Shown: positions 45,797 through 55,042, numbered from the stretch's first letter. The stretch: 64,000 nt of DNA from Marinisporobacter sp. (GCA_025210525.1 JAOARP010000012.1:62001-126000), one strand, 5' to 3'. The notes: generated from the letters alone by a model not told the origin. Program-made: numbers and translations.

Positions 45797-46723
45797 ATGT
45801 CTAAAAAATTTCGTTTAATTACTCGTAGTGACTTTGATGGACTTGTTTGTGCAGTCCTACTAAAAGAACTAGATCTAATTGATGATATCAAATTTGTTCA
45901 CCCTAAAGATATGCAAGATGGTCTTATTGAAGTAACTGATAGTGATATTACTACTAATTTACCTTACGTAGAAGGTGTACATTTAGCATTTGACCATCAC
46001 TTAAGTGAAACGATTAGGATAAAAGGAAAGAAAGAAAATCATATTATTGACCCTAATGCACCGTCTGCTTCTCGGGTTGTATATGATTATTATGGAGGAA
46101 AAGAGAAATTTGTAAAGATTTCAGAAGAAATGATTCTTGCAGTAGATAAAGCAGATTCGGCTCAATTTTCTATGGAAGATGTTTTAAACCCAGGAGGATG
46201 GGAACTTCTTAGCTTTATGATGGATGCAAGAACGGGTCTTGGAAGATTTAGAAATTTTAGAATATCTAATTATAATCTAATGATGGATTTAATTAATTAT
46301 TGTAAGGATAATCCTATTGAAAAGATATTAGAATTGCCAGATGTGAAAGAACGTGTTGATTTATATAATAGCTATCAATCTCAATTTGAAGAACAAATAA
46401 AGGGAAATGCTAAAATACATGATAATGTATTGGTAGTGAATCTTAAAGGGGAGGAAACTATTTATCCAGGAAATCGCTTTGTAAAATACGCTATGTATCC
46501 TAAAACAAACATATCTATTCAGGTTATTTGGGGCTTTAGAAAGCAAAACACTGTACTTACGGTAGGAAAATCTATTTTCAATAGATCTTCAAAGGTAAAT
46601 ATTGGTGAAATTATGCTATCCTATGGTGGTGGCGGTCATAAAAATGCTGGTACATGTCAGATTCCTCATGAGCAGGTAGATAAGGTATTGGCAGAGGTTA
46701 TTGAAAAATTAAAGGATCAATAA
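45797..46723 (+). CDS. DHH-family phosphoesterase (copy 1)
   Basis: The 308-residue protein shows the DHH-superfamily motifs: SDFDG (10-14), an Asp-rich middle and FDHH (about 65-68), and a C-terminal DHHA1-like GGGGHKNAGTCQ. The superfamily includes exopolyphosphatases and oligonucleotide or cyclic-dinucleotide phosphodiesterases; the substrate here is unknown. It has its own promoter. A nearly identical copy lies at 47385-48311. Confidence 0.87.
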   Translation: MSKKFRLITRSDFDGLVCAVLLKELDLIDDIKFVHPKDMQDGLIEVTDSDITTNLPYVEGVHLAFDHHLSETIRIKGKKENHIIDPNAPSASRVVYDYYGGKEKFVKISEEMILAVDKADSAQFSMEDVLNPGGWELLSFMMDARTGLGRFRNFRISNYNLMMDLINYCKDNPIEKILELPDVKERVDLYNSYQSQFEEQIKGNAKIHDNVLVVNLKGEETIYPGNRFVKYAMYPKTNISIQVIWGFRKQNTVLTVGKSIFNRSSKVNIGEIMLSYGGGGHKNAGTCQIPHEQVDKVLAEVIEKLKDQ

Positions 46724-46744
46724 TAAAGACAAAAAAGATGTTTA

Positions 46745-46792
46745 TTTAGAAGGCTACTGAAAAACTATTAAGTTTTTCAGTAGCCTTCTAAA
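46745..46792. repeat. Perfect 22-bp-stem hairpin between the duplicated units
   Basis: Arms 46745-46766 and 46771-46792 are perfect inverted repeats with a 4-nt ATTA loop. There is no T-tract on the plus strand, so it is either an atypical terminator or a mobile-element-like inverted repeat. Confidence 0.7.
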
Positions 46793-46913
46793 AGGATTCT
46801 TTATCTAAGGAAAGATAAACATTTTTTTAAAACTATTTTGGATTATAGAAAATGAAACTTTTTTGTAACTCTTTTTAGCTTGTAAAGTTATAAAATAAAG
46901 ATATAAAGTAGAA

Positions 46914-47282
46914 GAAAAAGGCGTAAAAGCAGCAGAACAAACTATGAGAAATCAACCTATAGAGATAACAACAAAAGAAATAAAGGTTAATGAAGAAAAA
47001 CCCTATACACATCCAACAGAAGATTACTATAATATTGATTTAAATACAGGGAAGCAGATAGGCATTGATCAATTGTTTGATCACGATGAAAATTGCAAGG
47101 AGATCATTCTATCTTTTAGTCCATATGTAGAGGATGATCACTTTGAAATACCCTTTTCTATCTTTGAAAATGGGGTAAATACAAATGTACAATTAAAACC
47201 TTATGCAGCAGGTATACTAACATTTTAAATTTCATTATCAACATTTGAGAGTGGATTAAAAGAAAATTTTAGTGGATTATAA
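46914..47282 (+). pseudogene. Decayed duplicate of the DUF4163/DUF3298 lipoprotein gene
   Basis: Aligned to 44299-45693, this remnant has lost the signal peptide, most of the first repeat and nearly all of the second through several internal deletions, and has a TAA at 47226 where the parent has a Gly/Glu-region sense codon. A 94-codon frame from ATG 46944 stays open because the deletions keep the frame, but it has no export signal and no good ribosome binding site. The promoter-proximal sequence of the parent is also still visible at about 46855-46910. Confidence 0.88.
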
Positions 47283-47326
47283 AATTGGATGAATGATCTA
47301 ATCTCCCTATTCTATAGCTATTTTAG

Positions 47327-47355
47327 TTGAAATATTCTGATTGCATTGATATAAT
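47327..47355 (+). promoter_or_regulatory. Promoter of the second DHH phosphoesterase gene
   Basis: TTGAAA-N17-TATAAT, a duplicate of the promoter at 45739-45767. Confidence 0.78.
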
Positions 47356-47384
47356 TTACATAAGTATGAATGAGGAGGCAAATT

Positions 47385-48311
47385 ATGTCTAAAAAATTTC
47401 GTTTAATTACTCGTAGTGACTTTGATGGACTTGTTTGTGCAGTATTGTTAAAAGAATTAGATATTATTGATGATATTAAATTCGTTCACCCTAAAGATAT
47501 GCAAGATGGTCTTATTAAAGTAACTGATAGTGATATTACTACTAATTTACCTTATGTAGAAGGCGTACATTTAGCATTTGACCATCACTTAAGTGAAACG
47601 ATTAGGATAAAAGGAAAAAAAGAAAATCATATTATTGACCCTAATGCACCGTCTGCTTCTCGGGTTGTATATGACTATTATGGAGGAAAAGAGAAGTTTA
47701 TAAATATTTCACAAGAAATGATTCTTGCAGTAGATAAAGCAGATTCAGCTCAGTTTTCTATGGAAGATGTTTTAGATCCAGAGGGGTGGGAACTTCTTAG
47801 TTTTATGATGGATGCTAGAACGGGTCTTGGAAGATTTAGAAACTTTAGAATATCTAATTATAATCTAATGATGGATTTAATTGATTATTGTAAGGATAAT
47901 CCTATTGAAAAGATATTAGAATTACCAGATGTGAAAGAACGGGTTGATTTATATAATAGCTATCAACCACAGTTTGAGGAGCAAATAAAGAAAAATGCTA
48001 AAATACATGATAATGTATTAGTAGTAAATCTTAAAGGGGAAGAAACCATTTATCCAGGAAATCGCTTTGTAAAATATGCTATGTATCCTGAAACAAACAT
48101 ATCTATTCAGGTGATTTGGGGCTTTAGGAAGCAAAACACTGTACTTACGGTAGGAAAATCTATTTTTGATAGATCCTCAAAGGTAAATATTGGAGAAATC
48201 ATGTTATCTTATGGTGGTGGCGGTCATAAAAATGCTGGTACATGTCAGATCCCTCATGATCAGGTAGATAAGGTATTGGCAGAAGTTATTGAAAAATTAA
48301 AGAATCAATAA
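47385..48311 (+). CDS. DHH-family phosphoesterase (copy 2)
   Basis: The 308-residue product is nearly identical to copy 1, with about a dozen substitutions, and keeps all DHH motifs. The start is 47385, after AGGAGG; the frame is open from 47370 but that ATG precedes the ribosome binding site. Retention of gene and promoter, while its partner decayed, suggests selection for dosage or a very recent event. Confidence 0.87.
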   Translation: MSKKFRLITRSDFDGLVCAVLLKELDIIDDIKFVHPKDMQDGLIKVTDSDITTNLPYVEGVHLAFDHHLSETIRIKGKKENHIIDPNAPSASRVVYDYYGGKEKFINISQEMILAVDKADSAQFSMEDVLDPEGWELLSFMMDARTGLGRFRNFRISNYNLMMDLIDYCKDNPIEKILELPDVKERVDLYNSYQPQFEEQIKKNAKIHDNVLVVNLKGEETIYPGNRFVKYAMYPETNISIQVIWGFRKQNTVLTVGKSIFDRSSKVNIGEIMLSYGGGGHKNAGTCQIPHDQVDKVLAEVIEKLKNQ

Positions 48312-48320
48312 AAAAGATAT

Positions 48321-48354
48321 AAAAAGACATTCATTTTATTTGGATGTTTTTTTT
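48321..48354 (+). terminator. Terminator after the second DHH gene
   Basis: A short stem (ACATTC with GGATGT) is followed by eight T residues. Confidence 0.65.
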
Positions 48355-48493
48355 GTTAGAAAGTTATAAATTTTAGGAATTGAAAATAAGAAAAAAGAGG
48401 AAAGGTGGTGCTAAATGTCGAAATTATAGAAAATAATGGAATAAATAGGAGGACAGAGCAATTCTTCTATAGGTAATTGGAGGAAATATTGTA

Positions 48494-49975
48494 ATGAAAA
48501 TAAAGATAAAGGAAAATATAGATATAAAAGCTATGAGCAGGAGTTTTATGACTATTTTTCTTGTATTCAGTATATCTGCAGGAATTACGTTTTATGGTAT
48601 TCATATAACTTTTAAAAATAATATTAAGAAAGAAATACAATTAAAATCAGAAATTGTTAATGCAAATGTATCACAAATATTTGAAATCAATAAAGTAATG
48701 GTTCAGCAGATGGAAAACAATGAAGATATTCGACAGTATTTAAAGGAAGTGAAGGATAGAAAAAATATTACGACGCATCCCCTTTATCCAAGGGTTTACA
48801 AGACCATAAAAAATATTAGGAATACGAGTGAATTTTTATTTATGACTTGGATTGGTAATGAAAATGCTAACTTTTATATGGATGATGCAGGTTATATACC
48901 AGGAGAAAGATATAATATCATAGACAGACCTTGGTATCCTAGTGCTGTCCAATCAAAAGGAGTGGTGTTTACAGATCCTTATAGAGATGTGGGAACAGGA
49001 AATTTAGTCATTTCATCTATAAAGGCGATAAAGGAAAAAGAAAAACTTATCGGCTTTGTAGCTGTTGATTTGTCTCTAAGATGTGTGCCTAAAATGATGA
49101 AAAAATATGTTGTAGGGAAGAATGGGGTTAATTTCATTGTGAGTAGAGATGGGATGATTATTTATAGTGGAGACTTAGCAATAAAAAATAAAAGTATGTA
49201 CAAGGAGCCCCTATTTTCAGGAATAGAACAAGGATTAGTAAAAGGATATAAAGGATTTGATGAAATACAATATAAAGAAAAGGACTATTTTATTTATTAT
49301 GAACCAATAGATCAAACGAATTGGAGTATTGTACAGCTTATTGATGAAGATGAGATGATGAAGCAATTACATGAACTTATGGAAAAAATCATTATGACCT
49401 ATGTAATAGGAACGATTTTTCTCTTAGGCGTGATATTTATAAATATTATAGAACGTAAAAATATAGAAGAGGAGCTTAAAATACAAGCAAGAACAGATCC
49501 TCTAACAGGTGCAAATAATAGAAGTTATTTCATGAAAAAAGCTCATGAAACTTTTGAATATGTAAAAGAAGAAAAAAAGCTATATGCAGTATTACTAATG
49601 GATATTGACTATTTTAAAAAGGTAAATGATACCTATGGGCATCACATAGGAGATGAGGTATTGAAAAATGTGGTGAGGAGTAGCCTAGACCACTTAAGGG
49701 AAAGTGATATATTTGGTCGAATCGGTGGAGAAGAGTTTGCAATTGTGCTGATCAATACGGGACAAAAATCAGCTTTTCATATAGCAGAAAGATTAAGAAA
49801 AAAATTATCTAGACTATGTATAGATACAAAGAAAGGACAAATCCATATTACGGTGAGTATAGGGATATCTTATTTAAAAGAAAGTGATGAGAACTTTGAA
49901 CAAATTTTAGAGCGAGCAGATGAAGGATTATACGAAGCGAAAAGGAGTGGTAGAAATAGGGTACAGGTTAAATAA
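48494..49975 (+). CDS. Membrane diguanylate cyclase with amino-acid-type dCache sensor
   Basis: The 493-residue protein has two membrane helices (about 14-36 and 288-313) around an extracellular dCache domain, and a cytoplasmic GGDEF domain with active GGEEF (411-415) and inhibitory RxxD (402-405). It makes c-di-GMP from GTP. The sensor carries Tyr140, Arg145, Trp147, Tyr148, Tyr163, Asp165 and Asp192, whose spacing matches the amino-acid-binding motif of dCache_1AA domains. Its product could activate the PelD-like receptor at 2076. It stands alone, with GGAGG upstream. Confidence 0.92.
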   Translation: MKIKIKENIDIKAMSRSFMTIFLVFSISAGITFYGIHITFKNNIKKEIQLKSEIVNANVSQIFEINKVMVQQMENNEDIRQYLKEVKDRKNITTHPLYPRVYKTIKNIRNTSEFLFMTWIGNENANFYMDDAGYIPGERYNIIDRPWYPSAVQSKGVVFTDPYRDVGTGNLVISSIKAIKEKEKLIGFVAVDLSLRCVPKMMKKYVVGKNGVNFIVSRDGMIIYSGDLAIKNKSMYKEPLFSGIEQGLVKGYKGFDEIQYKEKDYFIYYEPIDQTNWSIVQLIDEDEMMKQLHELMEKIIMTYVIGTIFLLGVIFINIIERKNIEEELKIQARTDPLTGANNRSYFMKKAHETFEYVKEEKKLYAVLLMDIDYFKKVNDTYGHHIGDEVLKNVVRSSLDHLRESDIFGRIGGEEFAIVLINTGQKSAFHIAERLRKKLSRLCIDTKKGQIHITVSIGISYLKESDENFEQILERADEGLYEAKRSGRNRVQVK

Positions 49976-50276
49976 AATGATACAAATTTTGTATATGGAT
50001 TTTTCTTATAAGAAAGGAAAAATTATAGAAAATACCTATTTTACCCTATCCGTTTATATGTGATACCATAGAAGTGATCATGTTTAATAGGAAAATTTAA
50101 CTAGATCAAATGTTTTCCACTTTAGAAAATGATGAAAATAAAAAACAAAAGGTCTTTTCAGAAATGAAAAGACCTTTGATATATGAACAAATAGTATTTT
50201 GTAGGCTGAAAAGGGTATAGGCTTTGTAAACAAATTTAAAAAAGCCAAAGTAGGACAAGACGAAGGATGGTAAAAG
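49976..50276. other. Intergenic region with two inverted repeats
   Basis: The region holds a near-perfect palindrome ATACAAA-T-TTTGTAT just after the cyclase stop, and a perfect 12-bp-stem hairpin at 50148-50177. The hairpin has a T-rich flank only when read on the minus strand. No gene is supported. The ribosome binding site of the next gene is AAGGATGG. Confidence 0.5.
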
Positions 50277-51401
50277 ATGAACCATATAAAAATTCCAGAA
50301 AAAATAATGAAAACATCGAAAAAAATAGTAAATGATTGTATAGGGTGTCAACTTTGCATGAAAAATTGTCCCATGTTAAAAAAATTTTGTAATTTTCCAA
50401 AAGAACTTTTTCAAAATATAGTAAAAGAAGAAAGGGTATCTGTAAATATTCCTTATTCTTGCAATCTATGTGGATATTGTACAAAAGTTTGTCCAAAGGA
50501 CATAGACTTAAAAGAAGCGTTTTTTAATTTAAGAGAGAATATATTTAAGGAGAATAAAAAGCTTATCAAAGGATATAAAACTGTAAATTTTCATCAAAAG
50601 AATAGCTTTTCAAAGCTTTTCACCGAACAGTATCATGATGCTAAAAAAACAAAAAGAGCTTTTATTCCAGGGTGTAGCTTAACTGCTTATAATCCGCAGA
50701 TCGTGATAAAAGCATATGAATATCTAAAAGAAAGGCTACCGGATACAGGGATTATTTTAAAATGCTGTGGCAATCCAACTCATGCTATAGGGGATAGCTA
50801 CAAGTTCAAGGAATATTACAAAAACCTTCAAGAGGAAATAGAAAAAATGCAGGTGGAAGAAGTAATCGTAGCTTGTCCAAATTGTTTTATGACCATTAAA
50901 GAAAATAGTCCATCTATAAAAGTAAAATCTCTTTGGGAAGTAGTAGCAGAAATGGGTGTTTCTAAAGAGTTAAAAAATAAAGGAAAAGACATAGATGTTG
51001 TTTTCACCATACATGATCCTTGTCCAACAAGAGATGAAATCCGTATACATGATAGTGTAAGAAGGATCATAAAGGAATTGGGATTTAAGATAAAAGAATT
51101 TCAGCATAATAGAGAAAAAACATCTTGTTGTGGCATGGGGGCTATGGTTCTTCTTACAGATCCTGAAATAGCTCTAAATCAGATGAAAAAACGTGCTCAT
51201 GAAGCAGAAACAGATACCATCTTGTCCTATTGTCAATCTTGTGTGGAAGGGATGATCATAGGAGGAAGAAAGGGTGTGCACCTACTAGATTTATTATTTG
51301 AAGAAGAAATTTATGAAGACTTTAATCAAAATAAGAAAAGTGTAATAGAAAAGTGGGTCAATCGGTATAAAGGAAAAAGGATGATCAAAGCTTTAAAATA
51401 A
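50277..51401 (+). CDS. Fe-S oxidoreductase with two [4Fe-4S] sites and CCG domains (HdrD/GlpC-like)
   Basis: The 374-residue protein begins with two ferredoxin motifs, CIGCQLCMKNCP (about 21-32) and CNLCGYCTKVCP (about 60-71). Two cysteine-rich CCG domains follow: CCGNPTH and CPNC in the first region, TSCCGMGAM and CQSC in the second. CCG proteins handle disulfides or quinone-linked electron transfer, as in heterodisulfide reductase. A terminator separates it from the flavoprotein gene downstream, but the redox theme suggests a shared pathway. Confidence 0.85.
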   Translation: MNHIKIPEKIMKTSKKIVNDCIGCQLCMKNCPMLKKFCNFPKELFQNIVKEERVSVNIPYSCNLCGYCTKVCPKDIDLKEAFFNLRENIFKENKKLIKGYKTVNFHQKNSFSKLFTEQYHDAKKTKRAFIPGCSLTAYNPQIVIKAYEYLKERLPDTGIILKCCGNPTHAIGDSYKFKEYYKNLQEEIEKMQVEEVIVACPNCFMTIKENSPSIKVKSLWEVVAEMGVSKELKNKGKDIDVVFTIHDPCPTRDEIRIHDSVRRIIKELGFKIKEFQHNREKTSCCGMGAMVLLTDPEIALNQMKKRAHEAETDTILSYCQSCVEGMIIGGRKGVHLLDLLFEEEIYEDFNQNKKSVIEKWVNRYKGKRMIKALK

Positions 51402-51425
51402 AAAAGTAAAGAGTATATGAAGTTT

Positions 51426-51458
51426 GCAATATTACAAAAAATGTAATATTGCTTTTCT
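51426..51458 (+). terminator. Terminator after the Fe-S protein gene
   Basis: A perfect 11-bp stem GCAATATTACA with its complement encloses an AAAAA loop and precedes TTTTCTCTT. Confidence 0.8.
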
Positions 51459-51581
51459 CTTACTAGCTAGAAATAAGCCATTGAAAAATCTCCAATAGAT
51501 GAAGTTAGATAAGAATATTTTGAATATAAAAGCTGAATGAGGGTAAAAAAATAGAGAGACATGCTATTAGGAAAAAGTAAT

Positions 51582-51591
51582 TTGTATACAA
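51582..51591. promoter_or_regulatory. Palindrome TTGTATACAA upstream of the oxidoreductase operon
   Basis: Identical to the palindrome in the pflB leader; fits a FadR/GntR-type operator and lies 33 nt before the start codon. Confidence 0.38.
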
Positions 51592-51624
51592 GATATTCTA
51601 AAACAAGATAAATGGAGGGAGCCT

Positions 51625-53046
51625 ATGAGCAGGTTTGACTATGATGTGATGGTAATTGGAGGGGGAGGCGCTGGTATCACTGCTGCACTTACAGCCAATG
51701 GATTAGGCAAAAAAGTGGTTATGATTGAGAAAAATAAATTAGGTGGAGAGTGTACATGGTCTGGATGTGTTCCTAGTAAAGCTTTAATTCGAGCTGCGTC
51801 TATGGTGAATAAAATAAAAAACATAGAAGATTTTGGAATAGATATGGAAGGAAATTATAAAATAAATTCAAAAAATGTTATGAGGTATGTTCAAAGTGTC
51901 ATTGAGAAGGTATATAAAGAAGAAAAGCCAGAGGTTTTTGAAGGCAAGGGGATTCATATAATTATTGGAGAAGCATCTTTTATAGATCAGCACCATGTAG
52001 TTGTAAAGGATAAAAAAATTTCAGCACAGAAAATAATCATTGCTACAGGAACATCCCCCTTCATTCCTCCTATTCCAGGTATTCAAGAAATTAATTATGT
52101 AACAAATGAGACTATTTTTAAAATAAAGGAATTGCCTGATTCTATGATCGTCATTGGTGGAGGAGCCATAGGGGTTGAATTAGCTCAAGCACTTAATCGT
52201 TTAGGTGTAGAGATGACTATTCTTTTACGAGGAGATCAAATCTTAGTGAAAGAAGAGAAAGAATTAGTAGATATTTTGACAAAAAAACTCATAAAAGAAG
52301 GTATACAGCTTGTAACAAAAGCAAAAATAATAGGTTGTGAAAATGAGAAGGATAAGGTGGCTATAGCTATAGAAAAAGAGGGTGAAAAGATTTTAATAAC
52401 AGGAGATATGGTTTTAGTAGCCACGGGGAGAAAGCCAAATTTAACGAAATTAATGCTTGATAGGGTAGGGGTAAAATATTCGAAAAAAGGGATTATTACC
52501 AATTCTATGATGCAAACTTCTGTTTCTCATATTTTTGCCTGTGGAGATATTGCAGGACCTTATCAATTTAGTCATATGGCAGGTTATCAGGGAATGATTG
52601 CAGGACTGAATGCTTGTTTGCCTATAAAAAGAAAAGCAGACTATTCAAATGTTTTATGGTGCACTTTTACAGACCCTGAATTGGCACATGTAGGATTGAC
52701 GGAAAAAGAAGCTATAGAAAAGTATGGAGATGATATAAAAGTTTATCGACAAGAATATAAAAACCTTGATCGAGCTAAAACAGATGGGACAGAAGAAGGA
52801 ATGGCAAAATTTATTTGTGATAGAAAAGGAAAAATCCTTGGGGCACATATTCTTGGAGAACGGGCTGGAGAATTGATTCATGAAGGACAGCTTTTAAAGT
52901 CACTCCATCTCCCTATTCAAAAAGCACAATCTATCATTCATGCATATCCCACTTATTCAGATCTTACAAAAAAGATTGGGCAACAGGTGTATATTGATCG
53001 TTTAGAAAATAATATGATTATAAAGAATTTAAAGAAGCTCTTTTAA
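51625..53046 (+). CDS. FAD-dependent pyridine nucleotide-disulfide oxidoreductase (MerA/Lpd-like)
   Basis: The 473-residue protein has an N-terminal FAD-binding GGGGAG motif, redox-active Cys43-x4-Cys48 (GGECTWSGC), an NAD(P)H-binding GGGAIGVELA and the dimerisation domain. The C terminus has HAYPTYSD in place of the HxHPT(L)SE active-site acid-base motif of lipoamide dehydrogenase, so it is not a plain dihydrolipoyl dehydrogenase. It lacks the mercury-binding C-terminal Cys pair of MerA. Such MerA-like proteins are often encoded beside TVP38 genes, as here. Confidence 0.87.
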   Translation: MSRFDYDVMVIGGGGAGITAALTANGLGKKVVMIEKNKLGGECTWSGCVPSKALIRAASMVNKIKNIEDFGIDMEGNYKINSKNVMRYVQSVIEKVYKEEKPEVFEGKGIHIIIGEASFIDQHHVVVKDKKISAQKIIIATGTSPFIPPIPGIQEINYVTNETIFKIKELPDSMIVIGGGAIGVELAQALNRLGVEMTILLRGDQILVKEEKELVDILTKKLIKEGIQLVTKAKIIGCENEKDKVAIAIEKEGEKILITGDMVLVATGRKPNLTKLMLDRVGVKYSKKGIITNSMMQTSVSHIFACGDIAGPYQFSHMAGYQGMIAGLNACLPIKRKADYSNVLWCTFTDPELAHVGLTEKEAIEKYGDDIKVYRQEYKNLDRAKTDGTEEGMAKFICDRKGKILGAHILGERAGELIHEGQLLKSLHLPIQKAQSIIHAYPTYSDLTKKIGQQVYIDRLENNMIIKNLKKLF

Positions 53047-53063
53047 AGAGTCAGATAGGGGCA

Positions 53064-53762
53064 ATGAAGGAAATGACTTTCAAAAAAAATAAGAAAGTAT
53101 ATATATCGATGATACTGCTAATAATAGGATTTTTTTTAATCAAATATACAGGAATAAGTAGGGTTTTAACCTTTGAAAATCTTCAACAAAATAAAGAACT
53201 ATTGAAGATTTATGTAAATGAAAATTATATTTATGCTGTAAGTATCTATATTTTAACATACATCATTGTTGTTACCTTTGCTCTGCCTGGAGCTGGGGTT
53301 TTATCCCTTACAGGGGGATTTTTATTTGGAATAGTAGGGGGGATGCTATATAGCAATGTGGGTGCTACTATTGGAGCAATATTTTCTTTTTTATCTGCAC
53401 GATATATAATAGGGGAGTGGATTCAAAAAAGATATGAGGAAAAGCTAGAAAAAATCAATGAAGAGATCAAAGAAAATGGCAAAAATTACTTTTTGATGTT
53501 ACGATTGATTCCCGTATTTCCATTTTTTCTGATTAATTTGCTTGCAGGACTTACAAGTATTCCACTAACAACCTTTGCTTGGACAACTACTATTGGAATT
53601 ATTCCAGGCTCCTTTGCTTATTCCTTTGCAGGAAACAACCTTGGAAATATTCAATCAGCAAAAGATATATTATCTATTCATACGATTTTAGGATTTACAG
53701 CATTGGGAGCTTTAGCAATTCTTCCTATTTTCCTAAAAAAGATGAAAAGAAAAAAATCATAA
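53064..53762 (+). CDS. TVP38/TMEM64 (DedA-superfamily) membrane protein
   Basis: The 232-residue protein has about six hydrophobic segments with the SNARE-associated/DedA core: LPGAGVLSLTGGFLFG, GATIGAIFSFLSARY and a later FPFFLINLLAG region. The family has been linked to lipid scrambling or membrane homeostasis; the role here is unknown. It lies 17 nt after the oxidoreductase and 38 nt before the binding lipoprotein. Confidence 0.87.
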   Translation: MKEMTFKKNKKVYISMILLIIGFFLIKYTGISRVLTFENLQQNKELLKIYVNENYIYAVSIYILTYIIVVTFALPGAGVLSLTGGFLFGIVGGMLYSNVGATIGAIFSFLSARYIIGEWIQKRYEEKLEKINEEIKENGKNYFLMLRLIPVFPFFLINLLAGLTSIPLTTFAWTTTIGIIPGSFAYSFAGNNLGNIQSAKDILSIHTILGFTALGALAILPIFLKKMKRKKS

Positions 53763-53800
53763 GATTTAAAACCGTGGAAACAATAGAAGGGAGTTTAGCT

Positions 53801-55042
53801 ATGAAAAAATTTATTTTAATAGTTTGTATCATGCTTTTGGCAACTACAATGCTAGTAGGCTGTGGAAAAACACAAACCATAGAAGAATCTACAGATGTAT
53901 TAGCTTTAGATTGGGAAGAGGTTGTTAAAGAAAGCAAAGGAAAAATCGTCAATATCCATATGTGGGGTGGAGATGACTTAGTAAACAGATATATGGATGA
54001 ATGGGTAGCCCCTAGGCTAAAAGAATCTTATGATATTGAACTAAACCGTGTACCTATTAATGATGCAAAGGATATGATCAACAAATTGCTTACAGAAAAA
54101 GAAGTTGATAGAACAAAGGGAAGCATAGATATTTTTTGGATTAATGGAGAAAATTTTAAGATTTCAAAGGAAAATAATCTATTGTGGGGTTCTTTTGCAG
54201 ATAAGCTTCCTAATTACAATACCTATGTAGACAAGGATGTATTAGATTTAAAATATGATTTTGGGGAAGAGACAAAGGGGATGGAAGCCCCTTGGGGAAA
54301 AGCACAATTTGTTTTTATTTATGATGAATCCAAAATAAAAAATCCTCCAAAATCTATGGAGGTTTTAAAAGAATGGGTAAAAGAAAATCCAGGGAAATTT
54401 ACTTATCCAGCACCACCAGATTTTACTGGAAGTGCCTTTATTCGTCATGGACTATTTGAAACAACAGGTGGATATAAGAAGTATCTTAAAAAGCTAAATC
54501 AAGAGGAATTTAAAAATGAAGCAAGTCCCCTGTGGAATTATTTAAATGAAATCAAACCTTATCTTTGGAGAGAAGGAAAAACCTATCCTGAGAGTATTGC
54601 AAAGCTAGATAGACTTTATGAAAATGGAGAAGTATGGATGAGCTTATCCTATAATCCTGTCCATGCTGCTAGTAAGATAGAAATGGGGCAATTTCCTCAA
54701 AATACAAAGACCTTTGTGTTAGACCAAGGAACGCTCGCCAATACTCATTATTTGAGTATTCCTTTTAATGCTACACAGAAGGCTGGTGCTATGGTTGTAA
54801 TCAATTTTTTACTGTCACCAGAAGCTCAAATGAAAAAATTTGATCCTAAATATTGGGGGGACGGTTCTGTACTGTCTTATGACAAGCTTTCAGAGAAAGA
54901 TCAAAAATCCTTTGATCAGGTAGATCGGGGAGGGGCAACTCTTTCACAAGAGGTATTAGAAAAAAATAGGATTCCAGAGATTTCTGCTGAATATGTACAT
55001 GAAATTGAAAAGGGTTGGATGGAAAATGTGGTCAAAAAGTAA
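53801..55042 (+). CDS. ABC substrate-binding lipoprotein (YnjB-like)
   Basis: The 413-residue protein has a lipoprotein signal with lipobox LVGC and a solute-binding fold (VNIHMWGGDDLVNRYMDEWV, GSIDIFWINGENF). The latter resembles COG4134, the E. coli YnjB family. The substrate is unknown. The frame is open from 53579 but ATG 53801 with AAGGGAG upstream is the true start. It overlaps the first permease gene by 17 nt. Confidence 0.84.
   Translation: MKKFILIVCIMLLATTMLVGCGKTQTIEESTDVLALDWEEVVKESKGKIVNIHMWGGDDLVNRYMDEWVAPRLKESYDIELNRVPINDAKDMINKLLTEKEVDRTKGSIDIFWINGENFKISKENNLLWGSFADKLPNYNTYVDKDVLDLKYDFGEETKGMEAPWGKAQFVFIYDESKIKNPPKSMEVLKEWVKENPGKFTYPAPPDFTGSAFIRHGLFETTGGYKKYLKKLNQEEFKNEASPLWNYLNEIKPYLWREGKTYPESIAKLDRLYENGEVWMSLSYNPVHAASKIEMGQFPQNTKTFVLDQGTLANTHYLSIPFNATQKAGAMVVINFLLSPEAQMKKFDPKYWGDGSVLSYDKLSEKDQKSFDQVDRGGATLSQEVLEKNRIPEISAEYVHEIEKGWMENVVKK

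Noticed and set aside
44210-46910. Repeated TTTTTTGTAAC...TATAAAATAAAGATATAAA stretches as a mobile repeat
   Set aside because: Explained by the tandem duplication of the lipoprotein-DHH unit.
51625-53046. Dihydrolipoyl dehydrogenase or mercuric reductase
   Set aside because: Active-site tail reads HAYPTYSD and there is no C-terminal Cys pair or lipoyl-enzyme neighbour, so only the general flavin disulfide oxidoreductase call is supported.
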